DNA of 64,000 nt. Origin: Hyphomicrobiales bacterium (lineage in GTDB: Bacteria; Pseudomonadota; Alphaproteobacteria; Rhizobiales; Rhizobiaceae). The notes beneath the pieces are model-generated. The model was not told the DNA's origin and did not search any database. It was given only the letters and a program-made list of their open reading frames with translations. The translations under genes were made by a program, and so were the position numbers. Where the stretch lies: positions 1 to 64,000 of the forward strand of contig UCCS01000064.1 of NCBI GenBank assembly GCA_900470965.1, read 5' to 3'. This document shows positions 35,014 through 44,241 of the stretch, piece by piece; position 1 is the first letter of the stretch; the number at the start of each line of letters is the position of its first letter.

Positions 35014-36048
35014 TTATTTCCCGAGCAGTTTCAATGGAATGCCTGATGCCAGCGCCGAAACATAGCGTGGCTTTTGGTAAAAGCCGTTGAGCGAGATGCG
35101 CGGCATATAGGTGGGCAAGCTTGCGGTCGGAAAGCCTGGCTGCGTTGTTACCGCGATGGCAAATCCGAGCTTTGCCGCAAGGTCCGCTTCACGACCTATC
35201 GCTGCCTCCGGCGTGCCGTAGGGAAAAGCGATCGTCCGGGGGCGAGTGCCGGTGATCGACTCGACATAATCGGCCGAGATTTCCATCTCGATCCGAGCTT
35301 CCGCATGCGGCAGGCGGGCAAGCGCCCGATGGCTGATCGTATGGGCGCCGAGACTGGCGAGCGGGCTTGCCGCGAGCTCGCGCAATTCCTGTGGCTCCAT
35401 GACCAGTTCCCGCGTGATATCGACCGGCTCTATACCGTGGCGCCGCGCCAGTGCATCCACCTCCGAGATGGCGCGGCTTTCGTCCTGCCTGTGGATAAAC
35501 TCGGCAAGCCGGTCGAAGGCGTCCCATTTCCGGACGGGCGTATCGAGCGCCAGCCTCTCTCTGCCCCGGCCGAAATTGAACTCGATGCTGTTCTCCCTGC
35601 CGAGCAGCAGCGCCAGCGTCTCCCACCAGATGCTGTGCGAACCTTCGGCAAAGCCTTGCGCAATGAAAACCGTAAAGGGTGCGCCATGCCGTTCGAAAAC
35701 GGGCAGGGCATGGACGAGATTGTTGCGATACCCATCATCCAGCGTGAAGGCGGCGAACAGGCGATCGTCCTGCGGGTCCGACAAGAGGGAGGGCACGGCA
35801 TCGAGCGGCACGAAACGATAGCCGCTCCGCTTCAGCCGCCGAAGCGCCGAATCCAGAAATTCGGGTGTAATTTCAAGATGCTGATTCGGTTCGAACAGTT
35901 GGGCGATATGCGGACGCACATGATGGAGCGTGAAGATGACGCCGCGTCCGCGAGCCTCTTTCACGAGCCCGGCGGCACTCGCCAGCCAGGCCGCTTCCAA
36001 CCCGCCGCCGATCGCGATGCGCTTCAGACGGCGCTTCCACTGCCCCAT
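35014..36048 (-). CDS. polysaccharide deacetylase (NodB-homology domain)
   Basis: A 344-aa carbohydrate esterase 4-like protein. VIFTLHHVRP begins the domain. FTLDDGYRNN holds the catalytic and metal-binding Asp pair, and LGAHTISHRALARL holds the two metal-binding His (H-x3-H). It continues with the AFPYGTPEAAIG motif. The family removes N- or O-acetyl groups from glycans; its placement suggests an envelope polysaccharide, not nodulation factor. The ATG at 36048 (MGQWKRRL) was chosen over the longer frame. No clear signal peptide is visible. Confidence 0.85.
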   Translation of the reverse strand: MGQWKRRLKRIAIGGGLEAAWLASAAGLVKEARGRGVIFTLHHVRPHIAQLFEPNQHLEITPEFLDSALRRLKRSGYRFVPLDAVPSLLSDPQDDRLFAAFTLDDGYRNNLVHALPVFERHGAPFTVFIAQGFAEGSHSIWWETLALLLGRENSIEFNFGRGRERLALDTPVRKWDAFDRLAEFIHRQDESRAISEVDALARRHGIEPVDITRELVMEPQELRELAASPLASLGAHTISHRALARLPHAEARIEMEISADYVESITGTRPRTIAFPYGTPEAAIGREADLAAKLGFAIAVTTQPGFPTASLPTYMPRISLNGFYQKPRYVSALASGIPLKLLGK

Positions 36049-36280
36049 TTTTTCCGTGACCCCGCTTTGTAATCGTGTCACACAGACTATCAATGCCGCC
36101 GTTAAACCTTGCTGAATCCGGTTGGAACGCGGTTTATTTACCGGCCTTTAACCAAGCGAAACAAAAGCTTGGAAAAAACTTGGGCGTTGCCTCAAAGTCG
36201 CGCCAGATTGTGGGCATCTGTCACAATACGGGACATAATTCCGGTTGTAGCGACTCGCCGGATATAATGAGGGGAAGTGC

Positions 36281-37567
36281 ATGAGAAGGCTTTTGGCTGC
36301 CATTTTGACCGCGACGCTGGCAATTACTGCACCCGTTGCGGCCTTTGCCGGAAGCGCTTCCCTCGTGCTCGATGCCCGCACCGGCAAGGTCCTTGCGTCC
36401 GAAAACGGTGATACGCTGAACCATCCGGCCTCGCTCACGAAGATGATGACGCTCTATCTCACCTTCGAGGCGCTCAATCGCGGCAAGATCACCTGGGATA
36501 CACCGATCACCATGTCGAAATATGCTGCCTCCCGTCCGCCGACGAAGCTCGGGGTGAAAGCGGGCGGTACGATCACTGTGCGCGAGGCGGTCTATGGCAT
36601 GATCGTCAAGTCGGCCAACGATGCTGCTGCCGCCATCGGTGAAAAGCTCGGCGGTTCGGAAAGCAATTTCGCCCGGCTTATGACCCAGAAGGCCCGCCAG
36701 CTCGGCATGAGCCGCACGGTCTTTGTCAATGCATCTGGCCTGCCGGACGCGCGTCAGATCACGACTGCGCGCGACATGTCCACGCTCGCTGTGGCGCTGC
36801 TGAAGAATTATCCCAGCGAATATCGTCTCTTCTCCGTTGCAAGCTTCAATTTCCGTGGCCAGACCATCCGTGGCCACAATAATCTCATGTATCGCTACCA
36901 GGGCATGGACGGCATCAAAACCGGTTATACCAATGCGTCCGGCTTCAACATCGTCAGCGCCGTGAAGGACGGCAATCGTCGCGTGGTTGGCGTGGTGCTC
37001 GGCGGCCGCACGGCCCGCAGCCGCGACGCCAAGATGGCCGGATTGTTCGACCGCTATATGGGACGTGCCTCCTCCGGCAGCGTCAAGCTGACCGCCAGCA
37101 TCAATGCAAAACAGCAGGTCGAGGTCGCCTCGGCCGCAGATGAGGCCGATGTTCCCGCGCCGGCGATCGCGCCGCGCGTTGCGGGCGAGGCAGCAGCACC
37201 CGCACCGAAGGCGCTCGGTTATGCCGATAACGGCGTTATCCCGTTGGAGCGCCCGGCGGCAATGGACGAGATCATGAATGCCGGCAAGGCGCCTAAAGCG
37301 CCAGTCGGCAAGGCAGGTGGCTGGCAAATCCAGATCTCGGCTGCTCCGAGCGCCGATGCTGCCCGCGCGCTTCTTGCGCAGGCCCAGTCCGAGGCAGGTG
37401 CGCCGCTCGTTTCCGCCTCGCCCTACACCGAAGCTGTGGGGAAGGGGCCTGGCACGATTTACCGCGCCCGTTTCGTCGGCTTCCAAAGCAAGGAAGATGC
37501 GACCTCCGCCTGCGATGCCCTGAAGAAGCGCTCATACGACTGCATGCTTCTGCCGAACCAGGGCTGA
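36281..37567 (+). CDS. D-alanyl-D-alanine carboxypeptidase with SPOR domain
   Basis: A 428-aa penicillin-binding protein. The signal peptide covers residues 1-23. The serine peptidase S11 domain has S51-L-T-K54, SAN near residue 111 and KTG near 216, all intact. It trims the terminal D-Ala of peptidoglycan pentapeptides in the periplasm. A Pro/Ala linker leads to a C-terminal SPOR domain (about 345-425; GGWQIQISAAPSADAARALL), which targets denuded septal glycan. GAGGGGAAGTGC precedes the ATG, and TATAAT at 36263-36268 overlaps the leader. Confidence 0.92.
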   Translation: MRRLLAAILTATLAITAPVAAFAGSASLVLDARTGKVLASENGDTLNHPASLTKMMTLYLTFEALNRGKITWDTPITMSKYAASRPPTKLGVKAGGTITVREAVYGMIVKSANDAAAAIGEKLGGSESNFARLMTQKARQLGMSRTVFVNASGLPDARQITTARDMSTLAVALLKNYPSEYRLFSVASFNFRGQTIRGHNNLMYRYQGMDGIKTGYTNASGFNIVSAVKDGNRRVVGVVLGGRTARSRDAKMAGLFDRYMGRASSGSVKLTASINAKQQVEVASAADEADVPAPAIAPRVAGEAAAPAPKALGYADNGVIPLERPAAMDEIMNAGKAPKAPVGKAGGWQIQISAAPSADAARALLAQAQSEAGAPLVSASPYTEAVGKGPGTIYRARFVGFQSKEDATSACDALKKRSYDCMLLPNQG

Positions 37568-37629
37568 GCTGGCTACTCTGGACAATTTCCGGGAATCGGC
37601 GCTCTCCTCATAAACAAAAGGAGAACGTC

Positions 37630-37938
37630 ATGCTGCAGCGCCTCGCCGACCAGTTCGAAACATCATCCTCCGCTTACGCCGCCGCCAACGACATTGAGCG
37701 TGATGCCGACTGGTTTCTGCTGAAACTGCAGGAGGAGATGGGCGAGTTGACCCAGGCTTGGAACCGCCTGACTGGCCGCGGCCGTGCCAAAGGCCGCTCG
37801 CCCGAGGAGATGGAACTCGACCTTGCGGACGAGACGGCCGATATCCTCGGCCACCTGCTGCTTTTCGCCCGTCGCCATGACATCGATCTCTCCGCTGCGA
37901 TCGAGCGGAAATGGAAATTCAAGCCTTCGGCGCAGTAG
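37630..37938 (+). CDS. MazG-like nucleotide pyrophosphohydrolase
   Basis: A 102-aa protein of the all-alpha NTP-PPase superfamily. It has the paired acidic motifs LQEEMGELTQAW (E-x3-E) and LADETADILGHLLLFA (E-x2-D), which hold Mg2+. Such short proteins hydrolyse nucleoside triphosphates to monophosphates for pool cleaning; the exact substrate is unknown. GGAGAACGTC precedes the ATG. Its 3' end overlaps the convergent hypothetical gene by 20 bp. Confidence 0.82.
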   Translation: MLQRLADQFETSSSAYAAANDIERDADWFLLKLQEEMGELTQAWNRLTGRGRAKGRSPEEMELDLADETADILGHLLLFARRHDIDLSAAIERKWKFKPSAQ

Positions 37939-38557
37939 CGTTTCCTGCTTTCCGTCTTTGCGCGATCCACCATTGGCATTGTTCTTCTGTATAGCCGAGC
38001 AGACGCCCCAGGCGATACTCGCTTTCGTCCGTCCAACGCCTTTCGCTCATCAGCTCGGTATAGGCGTCAAACCGCCATTCTTCTTTCGGCAGCGCGTAGA
38101 GAATGCGAACTAGGCGAAACTTGCCCTCAAGGAATGGCTCGACCCGTTCGATGATTGCACCTCTGTCGACGTAGGGCTGAAAGTAGGCTCGGATCTTCTT
38201 CAAAACCCCCGAGCTTTCTTCGTCCGAAAACATAGCGAATGGCTTGCGGCCATCCAGCATCAGGGCGAGCTCGAAGTTGGTATGGACCAGATAGGGCACG
38301 TTATCGATCCATTGCGGCCGCGTGAGCACAACCTCGCCATCCGGTTCGGGAAAGGGGAGGGCCAGCATCGAGGACAGCCCGTCCAGTTCGCTTTTCTCAA
38401 GGTAGAAGAGATGCTTTGCCAGTTCGGACGTTTCTACGTCGAGAATGGCCGCAACTGCCTCCATCGGGGCCTCGAAGCGCATCTCTTGCGCCGAACAACC
38501 CGTCTCGGGTGACAGGAATTTCAGCAGAAATGTCTCCGTCGCCAAGCAACGCCCCAT
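37919..38557 (-). CDS. hypothetical protein
   Basis: A 212-aa soluble protein that I do not recognise. It is charged, with many aromatic residues (KKIRAYFQPYVDRGAII, EEWRFDAYTELMSERRW), no signal peptide and no membrane helix. The ATG at 38557 has a weak ribosome binding site, so an internal start is possible. It follows the GNAT gene by 30 bp on the same strand and overlaps the mazG-like gene 3' end by 20 bp. Codon use looks like its neighbours. Confidence 0.65.
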   Translation of the reverse strand: MGRCLATETFLLKFLSPETGCSAQEMRFEAPMEAVAAILDVETSELAKHLFYLEKSELDGLSSMLALPFPEPDGEVVLTRPQWIDNVPYLVHTNFELALMLDGRKPFAMFSDEESSGVLKKIRAYFQPYVDRGAIIERVEPFLEGKFRLVRILYALPKEEWRFDAYTELMSERRWTDESEYRLGRLLGYTEEQCQWWIAQRRKAGNATAPKA

Positions 38558-38587
38558 CGGCTCGATGTTCTATTGCTTGAGGCTAGC

Positions 38588-39076
38588 CTAAATTGTCCGC
38601 CGATAGAACTTGCTGTCGACGGCCATCAGCGGGAATGCCCGCGGCAGGTCCTTGCTGGCAATCTCGGAAAAACCGTTCTTTTCATAGAATCGGTGCGCGG
38701 CAAGAAACTTCTCGGTCGTGCCGAGGAAGATGTCGGTTACGCCGACTTCACCGGCATGAGCAAAGAGCGCCGCGAGCAGCCGGGTGGCCACACCATGTTC
38801 GCGGCCTCGCACCTCGGCGGCCACGAACATCTTCCGAAGAGCCGCCTGGTTGTTGCCGATATCCTTGAGGCCGACCGTGCCGACAATGGCGCCATCCTTC
38901 ACTGCGACCCAAAATTGACCCTTGCCTGACTGGTAGAAGTCGGGAATGACGCGCAGGTCCGGCTGCGCGTCGGCGGTGATGTCGATGTCGAATTCCTCGC
39001 GCTGGATCGGCAGGATGACCGAGATCACGCCGTCGGCGTCGTCAGGAGCGAAGGTTCTGATCTCGATTTCGACCAT
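38588..39076 (-). CDS. GNAT family N-acetyltransferase
   Basis: A 162-aa single GNAT domain. The acetyl-CoA-binding stretch KMFVAAEVRGREHGVATRLLAALFAHA carries the R/Q-x2-G-x-G/A variant, followed by the C-terminal HRFYEKNGFSEI motif. The acceptor substrate is unknown. It lies 12 bp after tldD and is probably co-transcribed with it. Confidence 0.88.
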   Translation of the reverse strand: MVEIEIRTFAPDDADGVISVILPIQREEFDIDITADAQPDLRVIPDFYQSGKGQFWVAVKDGAIVGTVGLKDIGNNQAALRKMFVAAEVRGREHGVATRLLAALFAHAGEVGVTDIFLGTTEKFLAAHRFYEKNGFSEIASKDLPRAFPLMAVDSKFYRRTI

Positions 39077-39088
39077 GAAAGTACCGCC

Positions 39089-40504
39089 TCAGGCCTGAGT
39101 GCCGCCGACGGTCACCTGATCCATGCGCAGATGCGGCTGGCCGACGCCGACAGGCACCCACTGGCTTGCCTTGCCGCAATTGCCGATGCCGGTATCGAGC
39201 TTCATGTCGTTGCCGATCATCGACACACGCTTCATCGCATCCGGGCCGTTGCCGATCAGCATGGCGCCCTTGATCGGTGCGCCAATCTTGCCGTTCTCGA
39301 TAAGATAGGCCTCGGTGCAGCCGAAGACGAATTTGCCCGATGTGATATCCACCTGGCCGCCACCGAAGGAGACGGCATAGACGCCCTTCTTGACCGAAGA
39401 GATGATTTCTTCCGGCGTCTTGTCGCCGCCGAGCATATAGGTGTTGGTCATGCGCGGCATCGGCACATGCGCATAGCCTTGGCGACGGCCGTTGCCGGTC
39501 GGCGTCATGCCCATCAGCCGGGCGTTCTGCCGGTCCTGCATGTAGCCGACGAGCTTGCCGTTTTCGATCAGCACGTTGTAGGCCGAAGGTGTGCCTTCGT
39601 CGTCGATGGTGATGGAGCCGCGGCGGCTGTCGATCGTGCCGTCGTCGACGACGGTCACGCCCGGTGCCGCCACCATCTGGCCGAGGAGGCCCGCAAAGGC
39701 AGATGTCTTCTTGCGGTTGAAGTCACCTTCGAGGCCATGGCCTACGGCCTCGTGCAGCATGACGCCCGGCCAGCCGGAGCCGAGCACGACATCCATCGTG
39801 CCAGCCGGCGCATCGATCGCTTCGAGATTGACGAGCGCCTGCCGCAGCGCCTCATCTGCGCCGTGCTGCCAGCTTCCGGTCGCGATGAAATCGCCGAAAC
39901 CGATGCGGCCGCCCTGGCCATAGGAGCCGCTCTCCTGCCGGTCGCCGTCGCCGACCATGACGGAGATGTTGATACGCGTCATCGGCCGGATGTCGTGTAC
40001 GCGATGGCCATCGGCGCGCAGGATATCGACCACCTGCCAGCTTGCCGCAACCGAAGCCGTGACCTGCCGCACCTTGTCGTTCTTGCCGCGCAGATAGGCA
40101 TCGATATCGGTCAGCACCTTCACCTTCTCCTCGAAAGTCGGTGAACCGATCGGGTTCTCGTCTGTATAGAGCTTGCGGTTCGTGCCCTGGGGCGCGGCAG
40201 CATAGCTGCCGGAATAGCCGCGCGTGACGGCGCCGACCGCGTCGGCTGCCCGCTTCAGCGCTGAGACGGAGAGATCGCCCGCATGCGCGTAGCCGACAGC
40301 TTCACCTGCCACTGCGCGCAGGCCAAAACCCTGTTCAGTGTTGAAGCTGCCGCCCTTGAGGCGACCGTTATCGAAGGTCAGCGATTCCGCCTGCGCGTGC
40401 TCGATGAAGAGCTCGCCGTCATCGGCGCCGGAAAGCGCCTCGGCGACATGCTTGCGCATTGTCGCTTCGTCGGCATCAAAAAGCGTCAGGAGGTCGGTGG
40501 TCAT
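39089..40504 (-). CDS. tldD: metalloprotease TldD
   Basis: A 471-aa TldD/PmbA family peptidase subunit. The metal site is MLHEAVGHGLEGD (HExxxH) at about residue 245, with a distal Cys near VFGCTEAYLIENG. TldD with TldE forms a heterodimer that degrades unfolded peptides and, in some bacteria, processes microcin or antitoxin. The ATG at 40504 (MTTDLL) follows GCGGAGCAAAAGACC; the longer frame would start at TTG. pmbA/tldE is not in the window. It lies downstream of ialB. Confidence 0.94.
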   Translation of the reverse strand: MTTDLLTLFDADEATMRKHVAEALSGADDGELFIEHAQAESLTFDNGRLKGGSFNTEQGFGLRAVAGEAVGYAHAGDLSVSALKRAADAVGAVTRGYSGSYAAAPQGTNRKLYTDENPIGSPTFEEKVKVLTDIDAYLRGKNDKVRQVTASVAASWQVVDILRADGHRVHDIRPMTRINISVMVGDGDRQESGSYGQGGRIGFGDFIATGSWQHGADEALRQALVNLEAIDAPAGTMDVVLGSGWPGVMLHEAVGHGLEGDFNRKKTSAFAGLLGQMVAAPGVTVVDDGTIDSRRGSITIDDEGTPSAYNVLIENGKLVGYMQDRQNARLMGMTPTGNGRRQGYAHVPMPRMTNTYMLGGDKTPEEIISSVKKGVYAVSFGGGQVDITSGKFVFGCTEAYLIENGKIGAPIKGAMLIGNGPDAMKRVSMIGNDMKLDTGIGNCGKASQWVPVGVGQPHLRMDQVTVGGTQA

Positions 40505-40585
40505 GGTCTTTTGCTCCGCAAGAAGAGCGGGAATGCTCAATAGCCGATGTAGGTCTGTTGTGCTGCGCGAGCAAGCCCCGCCAAA

Positions 40586-41224
40586 TCAGGGCAGGGCGTC
40601 GTAGCCTTCCGCGAACCCCTTGAGGTCTACGGGGATGCCGATGCCTTCTTCCGGCGTCTGGAAGACAATGAAGGTCGCCTGCGCACCGCTGCGGAAGGTC
40701 TTGAGCAGTTCGTCCTCGAGAACGACTTCGGCATAGCAGCCGTCGGCGAAGCAGCGCACGAAATAGGCGCGGCCGATATCCTTGCCGTCGACATTGAGGC
40801 CGAGGCCGTTCGGCAGCAGCACGCCGAGCGGTGCGAGCACGCGCAGGATCTTCGACTTGCGGTCAGCCGTCTTCAGGACGACAACGGACAGGCCAACTTC
40901 CGGACGGTCTTCGGCAATGACATTCTGCATCAGCGCGCACTGCTCGGTCGAAGCGCCCGCCGGCTTGTCGCAGACGACGGACCATGCGCCATGGTTGGAC
41001 CGAACCGTGCCGGGTGCCGGTGGCTGCGCCTGGCTAGGCGTCACCTGCTCGACGTTTGGCGTCGTGGACGGCGCGGGCTGCTGTGTCGGGGCGGGCTTCG
41101 GAGCAGGCGCGGCAGGACGCGACTGCGCGGGCGTCGGCGTCTGCTGAGCGAAAACGGGGCTCGTCGCGGCGGTCGCGATGCCCGCGGTCAGTACAAAAGA
41201 CCGCGCGAGGGAACGGAAACCCAT
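40586..41224 (-). CDS. invasion-associated locus B (IalB) family periplasmic protein
   Basis: A 212-aa protein. The signal peptide ends near SPVFAQ. A Pro/Ala/Gln-rich linker of about 50 residues follows. The IalB domain then starts NHGAWSVVCDKPAGASTEQCALMQ and contains YFVRCFADGCYAEV, giving four Cys likely paired in the periplasm. The family is named from Bartonella, where IalB aids erythrocyte entry; its role in rhizobia is not established. AGAGGTTTT precedes the ATG. It is divergent from ctaC. Confidence 0.88.
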   Translation of the reverse strand: MGFRSLARSFVLTAGIATAATSPVFAQQTPTPAQSRPAAPAPKPAPTQQPAPSTTPNVEQVTPSQAQPPAPGTVRSNHGAWSVVCDKPAGASTEQCALMQNVIAEDRPEVGLSVVVLKTADRKSKILRVLAPLGVLLPNGLGLNVDGKDIGRAYFVRCFADGCYAEVVLEDELLKTFRSGAQATFIVFQTPEEGIGIPVDLKGFAEGYDALP

Positions 41225-41562
41225 GAAAACCTCTGGATATCGAATCATTGCCGCTATTTGTGAAGCTGCCCACAGAAAATGAAAAGCCCCACCCCGTGAA
41301 AACCGGGGGACTGCGGCAGAAATAGGACCTCGCCAAAAGAATGTGCAGCCCGCGGATTGGCCCTGAAGCGCGTTTTTCGTATGCTGATGAAAAGCTTGCA
41401 ATGTTTTGCCGTGGCTGAGGAGGCAGTCTTTGAGCAAATATGCCGCATAGACAATTGCTTCTGCCTGTTGCGGCGGATGCCAAACTGTGGTTTGAAGCGC
41501 AGAAGATGGCAAGGATTCTGCGTCCGATTTGATGCAGATCAGCGCTCGAGGGAGATTACAAG
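41225..41562. other. 338-bp divergent intergenic region ialB / ctaC
   Basis: It contains the promoters for both flanking genes by position. I see no strong palindrome, FixK box or believable ORF in it. Confidence 0.5.
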
Positions 41563-42456
41563 GTGATTAAGAAGGCTTTTGCAGCTCTGACCGCGCTGGT
41601 CTGTCTGCTTTTTGCTTCCGGCACATATGCCGATCAGCCGATGCCGTGGCAGGCTACCCTGCAGCCGGCAGCGACGCCGATCATGCGGGAGATCCACTGG
41701 TTCGAACAATACACGCTGTGGTTCATCGTTCCGATCACGCTGTTTGTTCTCGTTCTCCTTCTGGTCGTCTGTTTCAAGTTCCGTGCTTCGGCAAACCCGG
41801 TTCCCTCCAAGACGAGCCACAATACGGTGATCGAAGTCATCTGGACCGTGGGGCCGGTCTTGGTACTTCTCTTCCTTGCCATTCCCTCCTTTACCCTGTT
41901 GACCGCGCAGCTCACCCTGCCGGAAAACCCTGATGTGACCATCAAGGCGACCGCGACCCAGTGGCAGTGGAACTATGAATATGAAGGTTCGGGCGAAACG
42001 CCTGTCGCCTTCGACTCCTATCTTCTGAAGGAGCCGGATCGTGCCGCTGCGGGCAAGACCGATCTTTCCGTCTATCCGCGCCTGCTCGCCGTCGACAACG
42101 AACTCGTGCTGCCAGTCAACAAGACCGTTCGCGTTCTCGTTACCGCCGCGCCGACCGACGTCATCCACGCTTTCGCCATGCCGTCCTTCGGTGTCAAGAT
42201 CGACGCCGTTCCGGGCCGCCTGAACGAAACCTGGTTCCGCGCCGAGCGCGAAGGCCTCTTCTACGGCCAGTGTTCCGAGCTTTGCGGCAAGGACCATGCG
42301 TTCATGCCGATCGCCATCCGCGTCGTCTCCGAGGACAAGTACAAGCAGTGGCTGGCTTCGGCCGCCAGTGACTTGCCCGGCGCCTACAAGACACTGATCG
42401 CCGCCGCCGATGGTCCTGCAAAGACCGTTGATGTCGCTGAAAACGTCGCAAAGTAA
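41563..42456 (+). CDS. ctaC: cytochrome c oxidase subunit II
   Basis: A 297-aa protein. After a signal peptide come two transmembrane helices (about residues 50-72 and 95-115) and the periplasmic cupredoxin domain. This holds the binuclear CuA site CSELCGKDHAFMPI (two Cys, His, Met) with an upstream His in DVIHAFAMPSFGVKID. WQWNYEY is the aromatic electron-entry patch. It passes electrons from cytochrome c to heme a. The start is GTG at 41563 behind GAGGGAGATTACAAG. It is the first gene of the aa3 oxidase operon. Confidence 0.96.
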   Translation: MIKKAFAALTALVCLLFASGTYADQPMPWQATLQPAATPIMREIHWFEQYTLWFIVPITLFVLVLLLVVCFKFRASANPVPSKTSHNTVIEVIWTVGPVLVLLFLAIPSFTLLTAQLTLPENPDVTIKATATQWQWNYEYEGSGETPVAFDSYLLKEPDRAAAGKTDLSVYPRLLAVDNELVLPVNKTVRVLVTAAPTDVIHAFAMPSFGVKIDAVPGRLNETWFRAEREGLFYGQCSELCGKDHAFMPIAIRVVSEDKYKQWLASAASDLPGAYKTLIAAADGPAKTVDVAENVAK

Positions 42457-42472
42457 GATAGGGATCGGGACA

Positions 42473-44176
42473 ATGGCTGGACCTTCCGCTCACGACGATC
42501 ATTCTCATGATCACCACGCTCATGACGCTCACGCGCATGACGACCATCACGATCACTCTCATACGCCGAGCTTTGCCGATCGCTGGTTCTTCTCCACGAA
42601 CCACAAGGATATCGGCACGCTCTACCTGATCTTCGCGATCTTCGCCGGTATCGTCGGCGGCCTTCTCTCCGTTGCCATGCGCATGGAGCTGCAGGAGCCG
42701 GGCATCCAGATCTTCCACGGCCTGGCCTCCATGGTCTACGGCTTCGAAGGCGATGCTGCCATTGATGGCGCCAAGCACATGTTCAACGTCTTCACCACCG
42801 CTCACGCGCTGATCATGATCTTCTTCATGGTCATGCCGGCGATGATCGGCGGTTTTGCCAACTGGATGGTGCCGATCATGATTGGCGCGCCTGATATGGC
42901 CTTCCCGCGTCTGAACAACATCTCCTTCTGGCTGATCGTTCCGGCCTTCCTGCTGCTGGTCATTTCGATGTTCGTCGAAGGCCCGGCCGGCGCATACGGT
43001 GCAGGCGGTGGCTGGACCATGTATCCGCCGCTCGCAGTCGGCGGTCAGCCGGGTCCGGCAGTCGACCTTGCGATCTTCTCGCTGCACATTGCCGGTGCCT
43101 CGTCGATCCTCGGTGCGATCAACTTCATCACCACTATCCTCAACATGCGCGCTCCCGGCATGACGCTGCACAAGATGCCGCTCTTTGCCTGGGCCGTGCT
43201 GATCACCGCCTTCCTTCTGCTGCTCTCGCTGCCGGTTCTGGCTGGCGCCATCACCATGGTGCTCACCGACCGCAACTTCGGCACAGCCTTCTTCGCGCCG
43301 GAAGGCGGCGGTGACCCGATCCTCTACCAGCACCTGTTCTGGTTCTTCGGTCATCCGGAAGTCTACATCCTGATCCTGCCGGGCTTCGGCATCGTCAGCC
43401 ACATCGTATCGACCTTCTCGAAGAAGCCGGTCTTTGGTTACCTCGGCATGGCCTACGCCATGGTCGCCATCGGTGCTGTCGGCTTCGTCGTCTGGGCTCA
43501 CCACATGTACACGGTCGGCCTGTCGCTCGACGCGCAGCGCTACTTCGTCTTCGCGACGATGGTCATCGCCGTTCCGACGGGTGTGAAGATCTTCTCCTGG
43601 ATCGCGACGATGTGGGGTGGCTCTATCAGCTTCCGCACGCCGATGATCTGGGCGATCGGCTTCATCTTCCTCTTCACCGTCGGTGGTGTCACGGGTGTCC
43701 AGCTCGCAAACGCCGGCCTGGACCGCTCGCTGCATGACACCTATTACGTCGTGGCTCACTTCCACTACGTTCTGTCGCTCGGCGCCGTCTTCGCCATCTT
43801 CGCTGCCTGGTATTATTGGTTCCCGAAGATGACCGGCTACATGTACAGCGAGTTCCTCGGCAAGCTGCACTTCTGGGTCATGTTCATCGGCGTGAACCTG
43901 GTGTTCTTCCCGCAGCACTTCCTCGGCCTCGCCGGCATGCCGCGCCGCTACATCGACTATCCGGACGCTTTCGCCGGCTGGAATTATGTCTCGTCGATCG
44001 GCTCCTACATCTCCTTCGTCGGCGTGATCATCTTCCTTGTCGGTGTCTGGGAAGCGTTCGCCAAGAAGCGCATTGCCGGTGACAATCCGTGGGGTGAGGG
44101 CGCAACGACCCTCGAGTGGCAGCTGCCTTCGCCGCCGCCCTACCATCAGTGGGAACAGCTTCCGCGCATCAAGTAA
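42473..44176 (+). CDS. ctaD: cytochrome c oxidase subunit I
   Basis: A 567-aa, 12-helix core subunit holding heme a, heme a3 and CuB. HAHALIMIFF carries a heme a ligand. WFFGHPEVYILILPGFG gives the CuB His and the cross-linked Tyr of A-type oxidases, with the HH pair in VVWAHHMYTVG and the heme ligands in YYVVAHFHYVLS. The D- and K-channel residues appear intact. The N-terminus has an unusual run of alternating His and Asp (residues 7-30). The ATG at 42473 follows GGGATCGGGACA. Confidence 0.97.
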   Translation: MAGPSAHDDHSHDHHAHDAHAHDDHHDHSHTPSFADRWFFSTNHKDIGTLYLIFAIFAGIVGGLLSVAMRMELQEPGIQIFHGLASMVYGFEGDAAIDGAKHMFNVFTTAHALIMIFFMVMPAMIGGFANWMVPIMIGAPDMAFPRLNNISFWLIVPAFLLLVISMFVEGPAGAYGAGGGWTMYPPLAVGGQPGPAVDLAIFSLHIAGASSILGAINFITTILNMRAPGMTLHKMPLFAWAVLITAFLLLLSLPVLAGAITMVLTDRNFGTAFFAPEGGGDPILYQHLFWFFGHPEVYILILPGFGIVSHIVSTFSKKPVFGYLGMAYAMVAIGAVGFVVWAHHMYTVGLSLDAQRYFVFATMVIAVPTGVKIFSWIATMWGGSISFRTPMIWAIGFIFLFTVGGVTGVQLANAGLDRSLHDTYYVVAHFHYVLSLGAVFAIFAAWYYWFPKMTGYMYSEFLGKLHFWVMFIGVNLVFFPQHFLGLAGMPRRYIDYPDAFAGWNYVSSIGSYISFVGVIIFLVGVWEAFAKKRIAGDNPWGEGATTLEWQLPSPPPYHQWEQLPRIK

Positions 44177-44186
44177 GATGCCGGAT

Positions 44187-44216
44187 CCAGACGCCGCAGG
44201 CCTCTGCGGCGTCTGG
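44187..44216. other. 13-bp stem-loop between ctaD and ctaB
   Basis: CCAGACGCCGCAG (44187-44199) pairs perfectly with CTGCGGCGTCTGG (44204-44216) around a 4-nt loop. No T-tract follows, so it is more likely to protect the ctaCD mRNA 3' end or reduce read-through than to terminate fully. Confidence 0.65.
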
Positions 44217-44241
44217 CGATTGAGGAATTCAGGACGGAATG

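Noticed and set aside
35014..36048. Reading the NodB-homology protein as a nodulation gene
   Set aside because: There is no nod box and no nodA or nodC nearby, and the surrounding genes are chromosomal housekeeping genes.
42302..44146. 614-codon open frame antisense to ctaD
   Set aside because: Its composition (Glu/Asp/His/Arg-rich) is the reverse image of ctaD codons; it has no domain and no ribosome binding site.
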